Source: Microcyclospora pomicola
Lineage: Eukaryota > Ascomycota > Dothideomycetes > Capnodiales
Direction of reading: 5' to 3'
Length of the DNA: 64,000 bases
Assembly: GCA_002786065.1 (NCBI GenBank)
Contig: NHNY01000020.1
Location: 1-64,000, forward strand
Part shown: positions 44,427 to 54,135 of the stretch, piece after piece
Layout of the letters: each line of letters starts with the position of its first letter
Position numbering within the stretch: position 1 is the stretch's first letter
Translations under genes and position numbers: made by a program
Notes under the pieces: generated by a model
What the model was told of the DNA's origin: nothing
Seen by the model: the letters and a program-made list of their open reading frames with translations, nothing else
Databases searched by the model: none

Positions 44427-46835
44427 TGACCTGAATTGGAGAATGTCAGGCTGATTCTCTTCTCTTCACAATCTCACGCATATCCTTGCTGACGGCCATG
44501 CCTACCCTGTATATGTCTGATCAAACTCCATGTTTCAGGTCGGATGAGGGACTGCAATGGCCGAGCCTCACCACCCAGTATCCTCCCTACACACAAGAGG
44601 TGCCTTGACCGGTCTGAACTCTTTCTTCAATGCATGGTCGGCCCACCGTGGTACGAATTCTGTTGCAAAGGCTCGAATTGGACTGCAGCACGAGCAGGGT
44701 GGAACGGCGAGATTGGAGGGAGAGGAAGTATGAGAGGATCGGGGTCGGGCTGAAGGTGGAATCCGGTGAGCAGTTTTGATTAGTGACAGGTCGAGATCGT
44801 GGAATGATGAGCACGAGAGCGCGGGGAGTCGGAGAAGCAGCGGCGGATGGAAAAGGACGGTCAGATTCAGGAGACCAAGCGCATGAGCGAAGAGGACGGA
44901 AGGGCCGTGCAGATAAGAATCAGAGGCGAGGATGTAGGTAAAGTAGGTAGAACTAGGTAGTATCGGCCGTGCACCCAAGGGAGAAGACCAGAATGATGGG
45001 TGAACGGAGGAGTGTGTGGCGGAGGAGGATTGCACGGCGGGACGACGTCGAAGGCCTAGAGACGAACTCAAGCTGGATAGCACATCCGAGGGAGATGTAG
45101 TAGATTGTACCCAGAGCGAGGTACAGTACAATACTTTCTATACAAGCAAAGCAACGCAACGCAACGCAACGCAACGCAACGCCCACCAGCACCAGGGAGC
45201 GAGTCGAGTGGTGCTGATCGGTCGGAATGCCGTGCAGCTGCCGAAGCGGGTCAAGGCTGGCTTTTTCCCACGACGCCGGACTGCCAATGATACTCGCTAC
45301 GACCCGCCCAGATCTGAACGACGGCGGGTGAAGATGGTTAGGAAATCATAATCATGCAGGAAGAAGCAGGTACCCGATTGCGATCTTCCTGTTCGGCCCT
45401 CGAGTCCATGCTGCATTAGGTGCTGAATTACTCTACTGATACTGTAGTAGCCTCTATACGGTACCCGCTCGAACCAACTACATACATACCTCTACATATA
45501 TATCTAGCCGTCTTGCCACATCTGCTTCTGACTTCTCCACAGCTTCTCCAGAACGAAGACCGCCCAACAGAACCAACAGACAAGTCGAGTCGAGTCCAGT
45601 CGAGTCCAGCAAGAATCATATCAGCATCCCTACGCCTCTGCGGTCCAAAAAGACGGAAATCCCAGGGACCGACCAGAAAAGGACCCATCCTAGCGCCGAC
45701 CGCCCAGCCAATCGACACCCTCGCACCGCCAGCCCGTCCATGTATCGGCAGCTGTCAACTCTCCCACTATACCCGACTTTACCAGACTTTGGGGGGCGTA
45801 TGTGACGGCAGAACCGCCCCCCTCCAAGATCCAGGGTTCGCTTGCAGCTCGCTGTTATTATCCGCCGGTCAATCATATCGTAGCTCTATCGTTGCTGCAG
45901 GTACAGGGTGGTGGTATTATTACCGTGCATGCAGCTGGATGGTCAGTCAGGCTACAGGCTGCAGGCAGGGGCTGATGCTGGAAATTCACCAGCTTCTGTT
46001 GCGTGAGAGTTACCCCTTGATCCAGCAGCGTAAGCACTTCTCATCCGGTGAGATCCTGACCCGGCATGTAAGCAGTCCTATCAGTAGAGCATCTCAGCCG
46101 ACAGGGTATGTACACGAGTACAGTACATTCCAACATCCCAGCCAGACACACACATTCCCTCACAGCCGGACATCCCCCCTCGTCCCGCGGTATGATCACA
46201 AGAAGGGAAAATGTCTCAATCCCCTACCCTTCGATACCCAGCACCGATAAGGCAACCCCCCCACCATGGCCCTACCTGAAAAGAACAGACTTCCGCGACG
46301 GTCTGTGGTTCGAGTGATACATATACGCCGCTGCAGCTATATGTCGCCGTGCCCTTTGCCACCACCACTTCCTGCTTCTCCTCCACGCTTATCGCGCAGA
46401 GGTTTACAAATGACACCCGACATTTGATACAATCATCAGCATCCAGCATTCCCGTCCACCTGATTATTTCCCCTTTCTTCACCTCTCCTGTCGTCCCGTC
46501 GTTCGGTCTTCAGTGCCTCTGCGCGTGATCCGGCGGTCGCTTGCGAAAGGGGCATGAGGCGAGAAAAGGGAGAGAGGTGGAGGACAGATGGCATGATGTT
46601 CCGGAGTAACACGGACAGGTATGTGTCTATAGCCCCGCGGATGTCTATGTGCTATCCGGCGCTTGACCTTGATGATACTCTCCTTGTGTAGTAGATATGT
46701 GTGCGGCTCGCTTGAAGATGCTAGATCGTAAAAGTAGGACTATGCAAATGCCGCTAGAACCGAGAGCATGCAAACAAAAGGCAAGACAATCATGACGCTT
46801 GTACGCTTGAATGACATGAAGTACCATCATCAACT
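44427..46835. other. Intergenic region, 2.4 kb
   Basis: No supported gene. A 276-codon open frame at 45420–46250 has no domain and no coding-like composition. Repeats present: (GCAAC)6 at 45151–45180, and GTCGA-type repeats at about 45583–45608. Pyrimidine-rich sequence is frequent. Confidence 0.4.
45151..45180. repeat. (GCAAC)6 minisatellite
   Basis: Six perfect tandem copies of the five-base unit GCAAC. Confidence 0.9.
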
Positions 46836-48686
46836 TCACCCGTGCTTCTCCACGTCATGTGAAACACTCGTCACGCCATTTCCATCTCTCAAGTCCGCCG
46901 ATGCAGTTCGCCGAGCCAGCGCATCAGCCTGCTCCTTGGCCGCCGCTCGCTCCTTCTTCTCCTGCAGCTCGCGACAAAACTTGCTGTTGGCGCGGATCCG
47001 GTCGCCGTACTTGATGAAGACGAACGGCGTGACGCACATCAGCAAGCTCAGGAAGCCGAGCAGACTGCACGCCCAGCCGACGCCGAGCTTGGTGTACATG
47101 GGCGCGGCCGCGAAGGGCAGCACGACGCCGAACAGGCTGCGGGAGCAGGACGTGGCGCCAAACGCGCTGGCCGCATACTCCTCGTAGGCGTCGACGATGT
47201 AGTTGAGCTCGCCCATGAAGATCAGCAGGAAGGCGAGGCCGAAAGGGAGCGCGGAAAGAGTCGGGACGATCCAATGAATGCTGGGGCGAGCGGTCCAGCC
47301 GAGCCAGAAAAGCGCGACGACGAAGAGCGGCCCGCCGAGACATGCAAGGGGTAGGCGGCGGTACTCTTCGTGGAACGTCCAGGCGGCTGGCTGAGGCTTG
47401 TTCTTCGCGCGATCGAGGTAGCTATCCCACCATATGTAGACGGCGCCGGCTCCAATGGCGCCAACTCCAATGGGCAAGAACGTGAGTCCTTGTTCGCCGG
47501 CGCTGAAGCCGTAGATACCGCCAAAGACGATCGGGTAAGCTTGAAAGTACATGTAGAAGATGCCGTAGACCACGGAAAGATACAGACCTGGCACAAAATG
47601 TTAGTGATTGTCTGGAATTGGGGTATTTTCATGGCAAGAACATACTCGTTGTCAACACAATCGCTTCCCCGAACAACATTCGCAGAGGCCGAGTGAGTAC
47701 GACAACCACCAGCTCCCTCAGATCCTGCTTCTCCAGCTCAGCAGCCGCTACATATTCCGAGCTATTACGTTGCTTGCGCAACTTCTTCGCTTTCCGCTTC
47801 AGGATCGTAGGTCCATATGTCTCTGGCATGAAAAGGAGGAACGGCCAAGACGCTCCGGCGAACATCAGACTGAACCAGTACGTCCATCGCCACGAGTAGA
47901 CCGACAAGTAGCCTGACGCAATGGGCCCTACCAGCGGTCCCCAGGTCGTCGCCACCATGAATATCGTGATAGCTAATCCACGCGTTCGCGGCTCGCGGTA
48001 GATGTCGGCATAGACGCCGCCTACCACGGAGATAGGGGTGGAAGCACCAATACCGACCAGCAATCGAAAGACAATCAGGCTTGCAAAGGTCGGAGCCAGA
48101 GCACATCCGAGCGTGAAGACGGTGAAGAGACAAAAAGTGGCAATGAGCACGATCTTGCGCCCAAAGGTCTCGGAGAGAGGGGAGAAGATGATAGGTCTGC
48201 AAGGAGTTGTGAGTGAAGAGCTTTCAAGGATGCCCATCTCGAAACATACCCAAGAACATAGCCAATGAGGTAGATCGAGGTCGCCAACACCAGTTTCGCG
48301 TCTCCTTCGACATGGAAATACTTCGCGGTCGCCTGAGCTGCGAAGGCCGGCAACGAGCTGCCGATCGTGCTATTCAGCACTAAAATGATGCCCGCAATCA
48401 CGATGTAGAGTTTGGTTCCCTTGGACCAGTTGTGAGGGTCCTCCGGGTCGTCAGCAGTGAAAGACACAATCGTCTTGCCCTCGGCTTGCCGTTCGGCTGC
48501 GGACGATGCACACGATGCATCACGAGAAGTCTTTTGTGATTCTTCGGCTTTCTCAAGGTCGACCTGGTCTAGATGTCGCTCTTCATCGTAATCATAAGCA
48601 TCGAGAACCGTCCGTTCTGGTGTCGGCTGTTCGGTAGATTGATGAGTCTCCGTTGCGGACGTTGTCTTGGCATCCTCGGATGTCAT
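46836..48686 (-). CDS. MFS transporter, DHA1-like drug:H+ antiporter (about 579 aa)
   Basis: Three exons, 48686–48250, 48196–47646 and 47587–46836, join in frame across introns of 53 and 58 nt. A hydrophilic N-terminus ends in DDPEDPHNWSKGTKLYIV, the usual entry to helix 1 in fungal DHA1 transporters. The MFS A-motif loop is PLSETFGRKIVL, and later features include FRLLVGIGASTPISVVGG and the motif-C-like GPLVGPIASGYL. Twelve hydrophobic segments can be counted over the three exons. Family members export toxic compounds or polyamines from the plasma membrane; the substrate here is unknown. The Lys/Glu/Ala-rich C-terminal tail is cytosolic. No biosynthetic genes flank it, so membership in a metabolite cluster is not indicated. 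Confidence 0.92.
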
Positions 48687-49187
48687 GAGGGGTGTTTCTC
48701 GGTGAGGTGCGATTGTGTCCGTGGGGAGAATCACAAACCGTCTGCACCACGACAACGCTGAATGACAATGATAAAAATGGCGCAACAGAGACAGAGGCAC
48801 GGATATAGAGCATCGAAGTTAATTGGTAACAGTCCCGACACTACTATCGTGTCCATGATTGCCGTGATTCGCAGACATGGGAGCAGTTCTTGTGGGGCGA
48901 GTCATTGGCTTTCTTCTACGCTTCGACGGATATCGGCACGAAAAGTGCAGCATGGCTTTCCACCAAGTCAACTAGCTTGACTTCCGCTCGCGCGACATTG
49001 CCGTGGCTGTCCCCTGTAGTGTTGGTTTGGCTGTACGTATACAGCGCATGTCTTCTTGGACCGCATATACTTGCCAGTACTGTGTGACGTTTGATGCTGT
49101 AGTGGTCCCAGAGGTCTCCTGATAAGTATCACAGCCGGAGCAAAGTCCACCCTACCACAACGGTGGACATAGAGACCGCATGATACC
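48687..49187. other. Intergenic region
   Basis: Promoter side of the MFS gene and 3' side of the prefoldin gene. No gene seen. Confidence 0.45.
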
Positions 49188-49784
49188 TCATGCTTCTAGA
49201 TTGATGCTACGTCCAAAGCGACCATAAAGCGCATCCTTCAACTCCTGCATCTCGTCCCGGAGCGTACTCAACTTCTCCTCCACAGCATTGACTTCATTAT
49301 CGATCTTCTCAACCGATGCCGTAAGTAGTTCTTGGACCTCCGGCAGTGGCAGCGAGAAGAACGAGTCTCCGATCTTGTATCTACCAAGAGCGTTAGCTTT
49401 AGCTTTACCTCGACGAATCGTATAGCAAAGTGGCAAGAATGACACACGGTACTTTCTCATCCTCATCAGCCAATTCCAGCTCGCTTGAGATTTCTTCCAG
49501 ATCCTCCTTTTCTTTCTGCGCGAGCTAGGTCAGTGTCATGATCTCGCCTCGAACTGTCCGCCGTGATTCATGCATCTCACCCGCTTGGTCTCCAGATCCT
49601 GCTCTAGACCCTTCTCGCGTGAATGTAACCGGCTGAAGCGGTTGATCTTCTCCTGGTCTTCACGGCGGACCTCCTTTTCTTCACCAATCGAGGCCTCTTC
49701 CTCCCGTGACAGCTAGGCTCGTGTCAGTCGTCTGTTTTGCATAATTCGGAGGGACAAGAACATTACCATTCGTGATGACAGCAT
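49188..49784 (-). CDS. GIM3: Prefoldin subunit 4 (about 136 aa)
   Basis: Four exons, 49784–49767 (18 nt), 49712–49581, 49515–49448 and 49380–49188, give one frame. The introns are 54, 65 and 67 nt. The product has the beta-class prefoldin plan: an N-terminal coiled coil (REDQEKINRFSRLHSREKGL; DLETKRKEKEDLEEISSELE), a central beta hairpin (KVPYKIGDSFFSLPLPEVQE) and a second coiled coil ending DALYGRFGRSINLEA. The final RFGRSINLE is nearly invariant in subunit 4. The hexamer captures nascent actin and tubulin and hands them to CCT. Length agrees with the family (about 130). The six-codon first exon is the least certain part. Confidence 0.95.
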
Positions 49785-50128
49785 TTTGATGATCTGATCT
49801 AGATATTTCAAGGTCGAACAGGTCGACGATGGAGTATTGGAAAATGTTTAAGAATGCTAGACACCGAGCTCGAAATACTGCTCGTAAATGCACGGACCAA
49901 GCTACTGAAGGTGTCAATCTGTGGATCGTGTTTGTATGTAGAAAGTACTAATTCGCGGCTCAAATCCATCTAGATAAAATGCCGTGTGTATATACTAGCC
50001 GCTTAGTGTTCATGTCTGTGGCATGAGCCTCCGTCTTGGATAAGCTGAGCAGGTCATATACGACATTGCAGGAGTGGAGCAGCACAATGTAGATTATAAA
50101 ATACCAAAATTTTGTCCCACCATTATTT
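49785..50128. other. Intergenic region
   Basis: Short spacer between divergent prefoldin and tRNA genes. Nothing recognised. Confidence 0.4.
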
Positions 50129-50164
50129 GGGTGGTTGGCGCAATGGTAGCGCGTTGGTTTTCGG

Positions 50165-50172
50165 AAGAGATT
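50165..50172 (+). other. 8-nt canonical-position tRNA intron
   Basis: Eight bases (AAGAGATT) lie between positions 37 and 38 of the anticodon loop. That is the site used by ordinary nuclear tRNA introns removed by the tRNA splicing endonuclease. The exact register could shift by one base. Confidence 0.6.
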
Positions 50173-50188
50173 CACCAAAGGTTGAGGG

Positions 50189-50245
50189 GTAAGCAACTAC
50201 ACCTTTCTTTGAGTACTAGAAGACAGTACTAACATCTCATTCCAG
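50189..50245 (+). other. 57-nt spliceosomal-type intron inside the tRNA T arm
   Basis: The insertion falls exactly between T-stem base 53 and T-loop base 54. It begins GTAAGC, has a perfect TACTAAC at 50227–50233, and ends TTCCAG, 12 bases after the branch motif. Its length equals that of the protein-gene introns in this window (mostly 51–67 nt). Confidence 0.7.
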
Positions 50246-50279
50246 TTCGAGCCCCTTGCTGCTCGCAAACAAAGAGTTC

Positions 50280-50286
50280 TTTTTTT
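50280..50286 (+). terminator. Pol III oligo-T terminator
   Basis: Seven consecutive T residues 15 bases beyond the tRNA 3' end. Confidence 0.75.
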
Positions 50287-50820
50287 GCCGCTTTTTCGTT
50301 CGCTTCTACGTTCGCTTCTACAGCTTTGGCAGATGTCGAGTATGATACCCATTACGAACGACTATATTGGTGGTTCGAGTGATGTTTTGATGTGAGCTGA
50401 GCGGGCGATCTGGTAGAGCTAATAAATGGAACGGCACTAACAATAGCCATTATTCCGACTTCATGTCATCCTACTTCAGGACGGGAATCATTAAGAGAGC
50501 TGTAAATCTACACCACTCAGTAAAGCTTAGATGCTTTTGACAAGTTCGACAAGACAACCAGATGTTAGGCACGAAACGCAAGCGAGCACTTGATCAAGCA
50601 GAGACAATCATGAATGGCATATACGACTAAAGTCTGCTATGATGGGCGACCAGGCCCAATCCACAAATCGCTTGACTTCCCCTTGTTGGTGAAAAGCGCC
50701 CCCTAGGCATCGCCTCCAAGCCTTAGCGCATTCGGCTTGTGGTAGTTGTGTAGCGTATGAGGTTGAAGAGCAGTCTCCACTTATCAACCCCCATCCTGCT
50801 TCTCTTCCGCCGTTCAGCAT
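50287..50820. other. Intergenic region
   Basis: Spacer between the tRNA and the first small secreted-protein gene. No gene seen. Confidence 0.4.
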
Positions 50821-51078
50821 TTAGGGCGTCGGAGCCAGAAGAACAGCCGCACAAGCCGCCTGGCAAGTGCCGAACGCTGTGTTGCAGCCGACGATTGTTG
50901 CCGGGGCCGTGGCTCCCAGAGTCGCGCCCCAGGTCGCACCCCCGGCTGCGTAACAAGCCATGACGACCGCGGAGCAACCTGCTTGGCAGACGCCGTATGC
51001 GACAGGACCAGCTTCAGCCGAGTCGGAGAGAAAGAACAAGGCGCCGAGAGCGGCGACGGTGGTTTGGTAGAAACGCAT
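50821..51078 (-). CDS. Small secreted Cys/Ala-rich protein (85 aa)
   Basis: Single coding exon. A signal peptide (MRFYQTTVAALGALFFLSDSAEA) is followed by GPVAYGVCQAGCSAVVMACY, then an Ala/Gly/Thr-rich hydrophobic stretch and CNTAFGTCQAACAAVLLAPTP. Six cysteines are spaced C-x3-C-x6-C … C-x6-C-x3-C, a mirror-like arrangement that suggests three disulfides or a membrane-associated hairpin. Small proteins of this GPxAYGxCQ type are widespread in ascomycetes, without a proven function. The leader appears to be spliced (GTGAGT at 51182, TAG ending at 51121; 62 nt). A neighbouring small secreted-protein gene has a very similar leader. Confidence 0.8.
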   Translation of the reverse strand: MRFYQTTVAALGALFFLSDSAEAGPVAYGVCQAGCSAVVMACYAAGGATWGATLGATAPATIVGCNTAFGTCQAACAAVLLAPTP

Positions 51079-51120
51079 TTTGGCCTGCGTTCTGGTGGAT
51101 GTTGATCTGGTACTTGGCGA

Positions 51121-51182
51121 CTATGTAGGTGTCAGTCAGTGGATGCCGGGGCATGGAAAGGGCAGCAGGCTGGTCAACTCAC
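51121..51182 (-). other. Probable 5'-leader intron of the 85-aa secreted-protein gene
   Basis: Sequence GACCAA|GTGAGT … CACTGACTGA … CATAG. Donor, branch-like and acceptor motifs are all in place 43 bases upstream of the ATG. Confidence 0.5.
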
Positions 51183-51790
51183 TTGGTCTGCGGGTGGTGT
51201 TGCTGTGCTTGAATGGTAGCTTGAGCAAGTTCTGGTGGTCACAGTCGAGGCTGAAGGTAGAAGTGGAGGCTGTGAGCTGGTGGAAGCTATAGATTGTGGA
51301 CTGTGGGGTTGAGCTTGAGTTTCCCCTCGGCCACGTCTGACATGTGAAGACATCACTTCAAGACACACATATCATTGCTAGAGGTAGCAGGTCTGGTACT
51401 CTCCGTCAACTGTGAGTTTTGACATTTGAGGGACGAGAAGGGGACAAGAAAGACATGTTGGTGGAGCAGCATTGTAGGATTTCATGCTATCAACAGCAAC
51501 GAGCTTGTAGCGATGCATAGCCAGAGACAACAACAAGTATGCTCCAGCAGCAGTCGCAGCACCGCAAGCCAGTAAAACCAGAGTCGACAGTGAAACCAGC
51601 GAGCAGATAGCTCAGAACCCACAAAATCCAGCATCTTCAGATCTTCAGACCCCCTGCTCGCACCATGAACACCCTCGATTGCAGGAACCATCCAGAAGCC
51701 CATCTAGCATTCATCTTCCGAGTAGTGAAGCCAAACACAAAGTCTCCAAGTGCCTGCCTTCCGTTCCCCGGCGACGGTGCCAATGTCGCC
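51183..51790. other. Intergenic region
   Basis: Promoter of the 85-aa protein gene and 3' side of the next gene. No other gene seen. Confidence 0.4.
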
Positions 51791-52036
51791 TCACTCATTC
51801 TTCGCCTGCCGCCCGGTCGCCACCTTGAACTTCATTTCACATACCTTGTGACAGATCAGGAAGTCGGATAGACACTGGCGCTGGCTCGGAGCGTTCTCCG
51901 GATTGACGAGCTCGTACTGGCACTCGAGATTCTTGAGGACGCACTTGGTCTCGCAATCGTGCACTTTGACGTCGGCTTCGGTGAATGCCCGCGTGCTGAT
52001 CGCCATGGCGAGAATAGTGATGATTGTGAAGCGCAT
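51791..52036 (-). CDS. Small secreted six-cysteine protein (81 aa)
   Basis: Single coding exon. A signal peptide (MRFTIITILAMAISTRA) precedes a mature chain of about 64 residues with six cysteines: HDCETKCVLKNLEC, then RQCLSDFLICHKVC. The even number of Cys, small size and secretion signal are features of candidate effectors or small adhesive proteins, but I recognise no family. The chosen start gives the signal peptide; an in-frame ATG 18 codons upstream would bury it and lies within the presumed second leader exon. A leader intron is likely (52140–52085). Same strand and leader layout as the 85-aa gene. Confidence 0.7.
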   Translation of the reverse strand: MRFTIITILAMAISTRAFTEADVKVHDCETKCVLKNLECQYELVNPENAPSQRQCLSDFLICHKVCEMKFKVATGRQAKNE

Positions 52037-52084
52037 GTTTTGAGGTTGAACGAGCGTGTGGTTGTTTGAAAAGAGGTTCAGTGG

Positions 52085-52140
52085 CTGCAAGTCTTTCAGT
52101 CAGTGAAGGTTACTGGCGGAGTTGACGGGGGTTAGTTTAC
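52085..52140 (-). other. Probable 5'-leader intron of the 81-aa secreted-protein gene
   Basis: Sequence GACCAA|GTAAAC … CACTGACTGA … TGCAG, 56 nt. It shares its donor context and branch region with the leader intron of the neighbouring small-protein gene. Confidence 0.45.
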
Positions 52141-52674
52141 TTGGTCTAACTCGCAGAAAGTGCTCTTGTGCTTGAGCAATCGGCGATGAGCTTTCGTGAG
52201 TAGGATGGACGCTGAAGAGGTTGTTTGTTGGAGTTGTGGTGGTGGTCAATGAAGTCGGAAGTGAAGGAGGCGTTGAAGTATGTGGTGCGTTTGCTACGTG
52301 GAGGCTGTAGCTTGTTTCACGTGAAGTTTGCTGGAGCAAACAAGATGCCCGTGATCGATCAGTGGACAAAGCTCACCCGATTGGGAGGTTCCTGTCGAGA
52401 CCGAACGCAGAAGAAAAGGCTTTGCAGTCGTGCGTTACGAAACCCCCATATCAACTCAGGGGCTAGGCTTCAGCGATGCAGGACAATCTTAGGTTGACAG
52501 AGCATAATATCACATCGACTTGAGTCAAAGCAGCGTGGTCGAGTTCAAGGTACCTGTATCATTCTGGAAGCATTATGCGCCGCCGATCGTACAAAGAAGG
52601 GGCAAAGCTGAGCTGCCACCAAACTACTATTACCATTATACAAGGAACCTACTGCATGCCTTGGCGAGATTTGA
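52141..52674. other. Intergenic region
   Basis: Promoter of the 81-aa protein gene, then 3' side of SUR2. A CACGTG lies near 52318. No gene seen. Confidence 0.4.
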
Positions 52675-54135
52675 TCATCGACTTCCATTCTCTACCCCGA
52701 GTACCCCCGAGCTCTTCCCGTGTAGAGCCTCGCCAACTCTACCAGCCAAGCCTCGCAATCCGAGACTCGCCGCTCGATGCCGCGTGCTTTGTCGGATTCT
52801 GCTTTGCATCTTTGCTTCCTCTGCGGTTTCGGCGACAAGCACGTTCATGCCACCTCCTTGCTTATCGTCGAGAACCTGCTGCCGTGATGCAAGAGCTTGT
52901 TGAGCAGCCTTGCCTGACGGCACACGAGGCTCTGCGCTGCTGTGTGCCATTTTTGCGGTTGTTGATGCTTTCATGACATCATCCTTGTAAGGATTGGGCG
53001 AAGGCTGAGTGCTGTCCTTGGCGTCACTTCCAGTGATCGACGAGGTCTCAGCATCCAACTTCTTCTGTGCAGCGAGCTTCGCGCGCTCGTACCTAGCACT
53101 GACGTCACCGCCAGTCCATTTTGTGCCTAAGAGACCGTCCCAGAAGGTGAAGAAAGGCTGGCTGAAGTTTGTCTTGACGCCCCAACTCTGATGGTGCACG
53201 TCGTGGTATCCAGCATTGTTGCTGGTAACATGTTGAAGGGGATCCCAGGGGAACGCATAGCCACAGTGATCATCCACAGTCTTGATGGTTGATAGCGTAA
53301 AGAACCACATGCTTTGACGAATGGTCATGCCAGTTGCAAGATATGCTAGTCCGGTGCCAAGGGTATCGAGAGCGAACCCTTCAACAGGGTGGTTATACAG
53401 AGCCCCATAAGCATATGGTACATACAGTCGGTGGTGGCGCGAGTGGAAGGTCGTGTAGAGGAATTTATTCATATGCATAGCCCGGTGGAGGAAGTATTGC
53501 CATGTATCGACGACAATGATGGCTGCAAGGAATTGGACGGCCGGGATAACAAGGTGATAGATGGCCTTGGCGACTTGTAGCTCCCATTGCGCGAAAGCGG
53601 GCACTGTCGCAACTGTGCCAGATGAGACGATGACCTGGGTCAGTTCCGGGTAGATACCGCCAGCCAAAGCTCCTCCGAGCATGTTGTTGGAGCTGCCGAG
53701 ATTCTTCGCCATTGTAACAGCATCTATCCCCACTGCGGCCAGCACAGTGGGAATGGATCGCTGTGCTATTCGCAATCTTTGCGCCCACACCGCGATATCA
53801 TAATCTTCTTTTCCGAACGTAGCCTCTGGATCGAACCAAGATAATCCCAATCCGAACACTGTCTGGACAATTTGTTGTATTACGACATCCCTGAAAACAT
53901 CCCATCTGCTAACATGGTTCCGTTTCAGCACTTCAGCAGGTGTGTGTAAGCGGTATTGTGGAAACATATCCCACTCGTCAATGACATGGAAGATCATGGA
54001 CACCGTCCAATATGCTATGATCGGTAGCGCCATTGTGGTGTATGCATCTGGTATGCCAGGTATGAGCGAGGGAAGTGGTCGGAGGGAATAGTCCGGTAGC
54101 GGAGGAAGATCGGCTTGCACCGTTGAGTTCGCCAT
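52675..54135 (-). CDS. SUR2: Sphinganine C4-hydroxylase Sur2 (about 486 aa)
   Basis: Single exon. The fatty-acid-hydroxylase histidine boxes are present: FLHRAMH, FHSRHHRLYVPYAYGALYNH and NAGYHDVHHQ, which bind a di-iron centre. Helices such as LPIIAYWTVSMIFHVIDEW and ELQVAKAIYHLVIPAVQFLA place it in the ER membrane. It adds the C4 hydroxyl that turns dihydrosphingosine into phytosphingosine. The start at 54135 (MANSTVQADLPPLPDYSLRP) fits the family; the frame is open 37 codons further upstream but that part is not conserved-looking. After the catalytic part (about residue 375) comes a hydrophilic Ala/Ser/Lys-rich tail of about 110 residues, longer than in yeast Sur2 (349 aa). Confidence 0.94.
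   Translation of the reverse strand: MANSTVQADLPPLPDYSLRPLPSLIPGIPDAYTTMALPIIAYWTVSMIFHVIDEWDMFPQYRLHTPAEVLKRNHVSRWDVFRDVVIQQIVQTVFGLGLSWFDPEATFGKEDYDIAVWAQRLRIAQRSIPTVLAAVGIDAVTMAKNLGSSNNMLGGALAGGIYPELTQVIVSSGTVATVPAFAQWELQVAKAIYHLVIPAVQFLAAIIVVDTWQYFLHRAMHMNKFLYTTFHSRHHRLYVPYAYGALYNHPVEGFALDTLGTGLAYLATGMTIRQSMWFFTLSTIKTVDDHCGYAFPWDPLQHVTSNNAGYHDVHHQSWGVKTNFSQPFFTFWDGLLGTKWTGGDVSARYERAKLAAQKKLDAETSSITGSDAKDSTQPSPNPYKDDVMKASTTAKMAHSSAEPRVPSGKAAQQALASRQQVLDDKQGGGMNVLVAETAEEAKMQSRIRQSTRHRAASLGLRGLAGRVGEALHGKSSGVLGVENGSR

Larger units (their letters stand above)
50129..50265 (+). tRNA. tRNA-Arg(TCG) with two introns, one of mRNA type in the T arm
   Basis: Removing two insertions leaves a full cloverleaf. 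Acceptor strand GGGTGGT (50129–50135) pairs with GCTGCTC (50258–50264), with four G·U wobbles. The D arm is GCGC/GCGC around AATGGTA. The anticodon stem TTGGT/ACCAA is all Watson-Crick, with loop bases TT-TCG-G (anticodon 50161–50163). The variable loop is AGGTT. The T stem GAGGG (50184–50188) pairs with CCCTT around loop TTCGAGC (50246–50252). The discriminator is G. The A box (TGGCGCAATGG) and a B-box-like AGTTCGAGCCC (completed by the acceptor AG) are present in the genomic DNA, and a T7 Pol III terminator follows at 50280–50286. It would read the arginine codon CGA. A recently dying gene is the main alternative, but every stem still pairs. Confidence 0.75.

Noticed and set aside
45420-46250. 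276-codon open frame on the plus strand
   Set aside because: No domain, no signal or membrane pattern that persists. It is rich in Ser, Pro, Arg and Tyr as expected from pyrimidine-rich spacer DNA.
46836-49784. Secondary-metabolite or drug-resistance cluster around the MFS transporter
   Set aside because: Flanking genes are a PHD-finger protein and prefoldin subunit 4. No biosynthetic enzymes are present.
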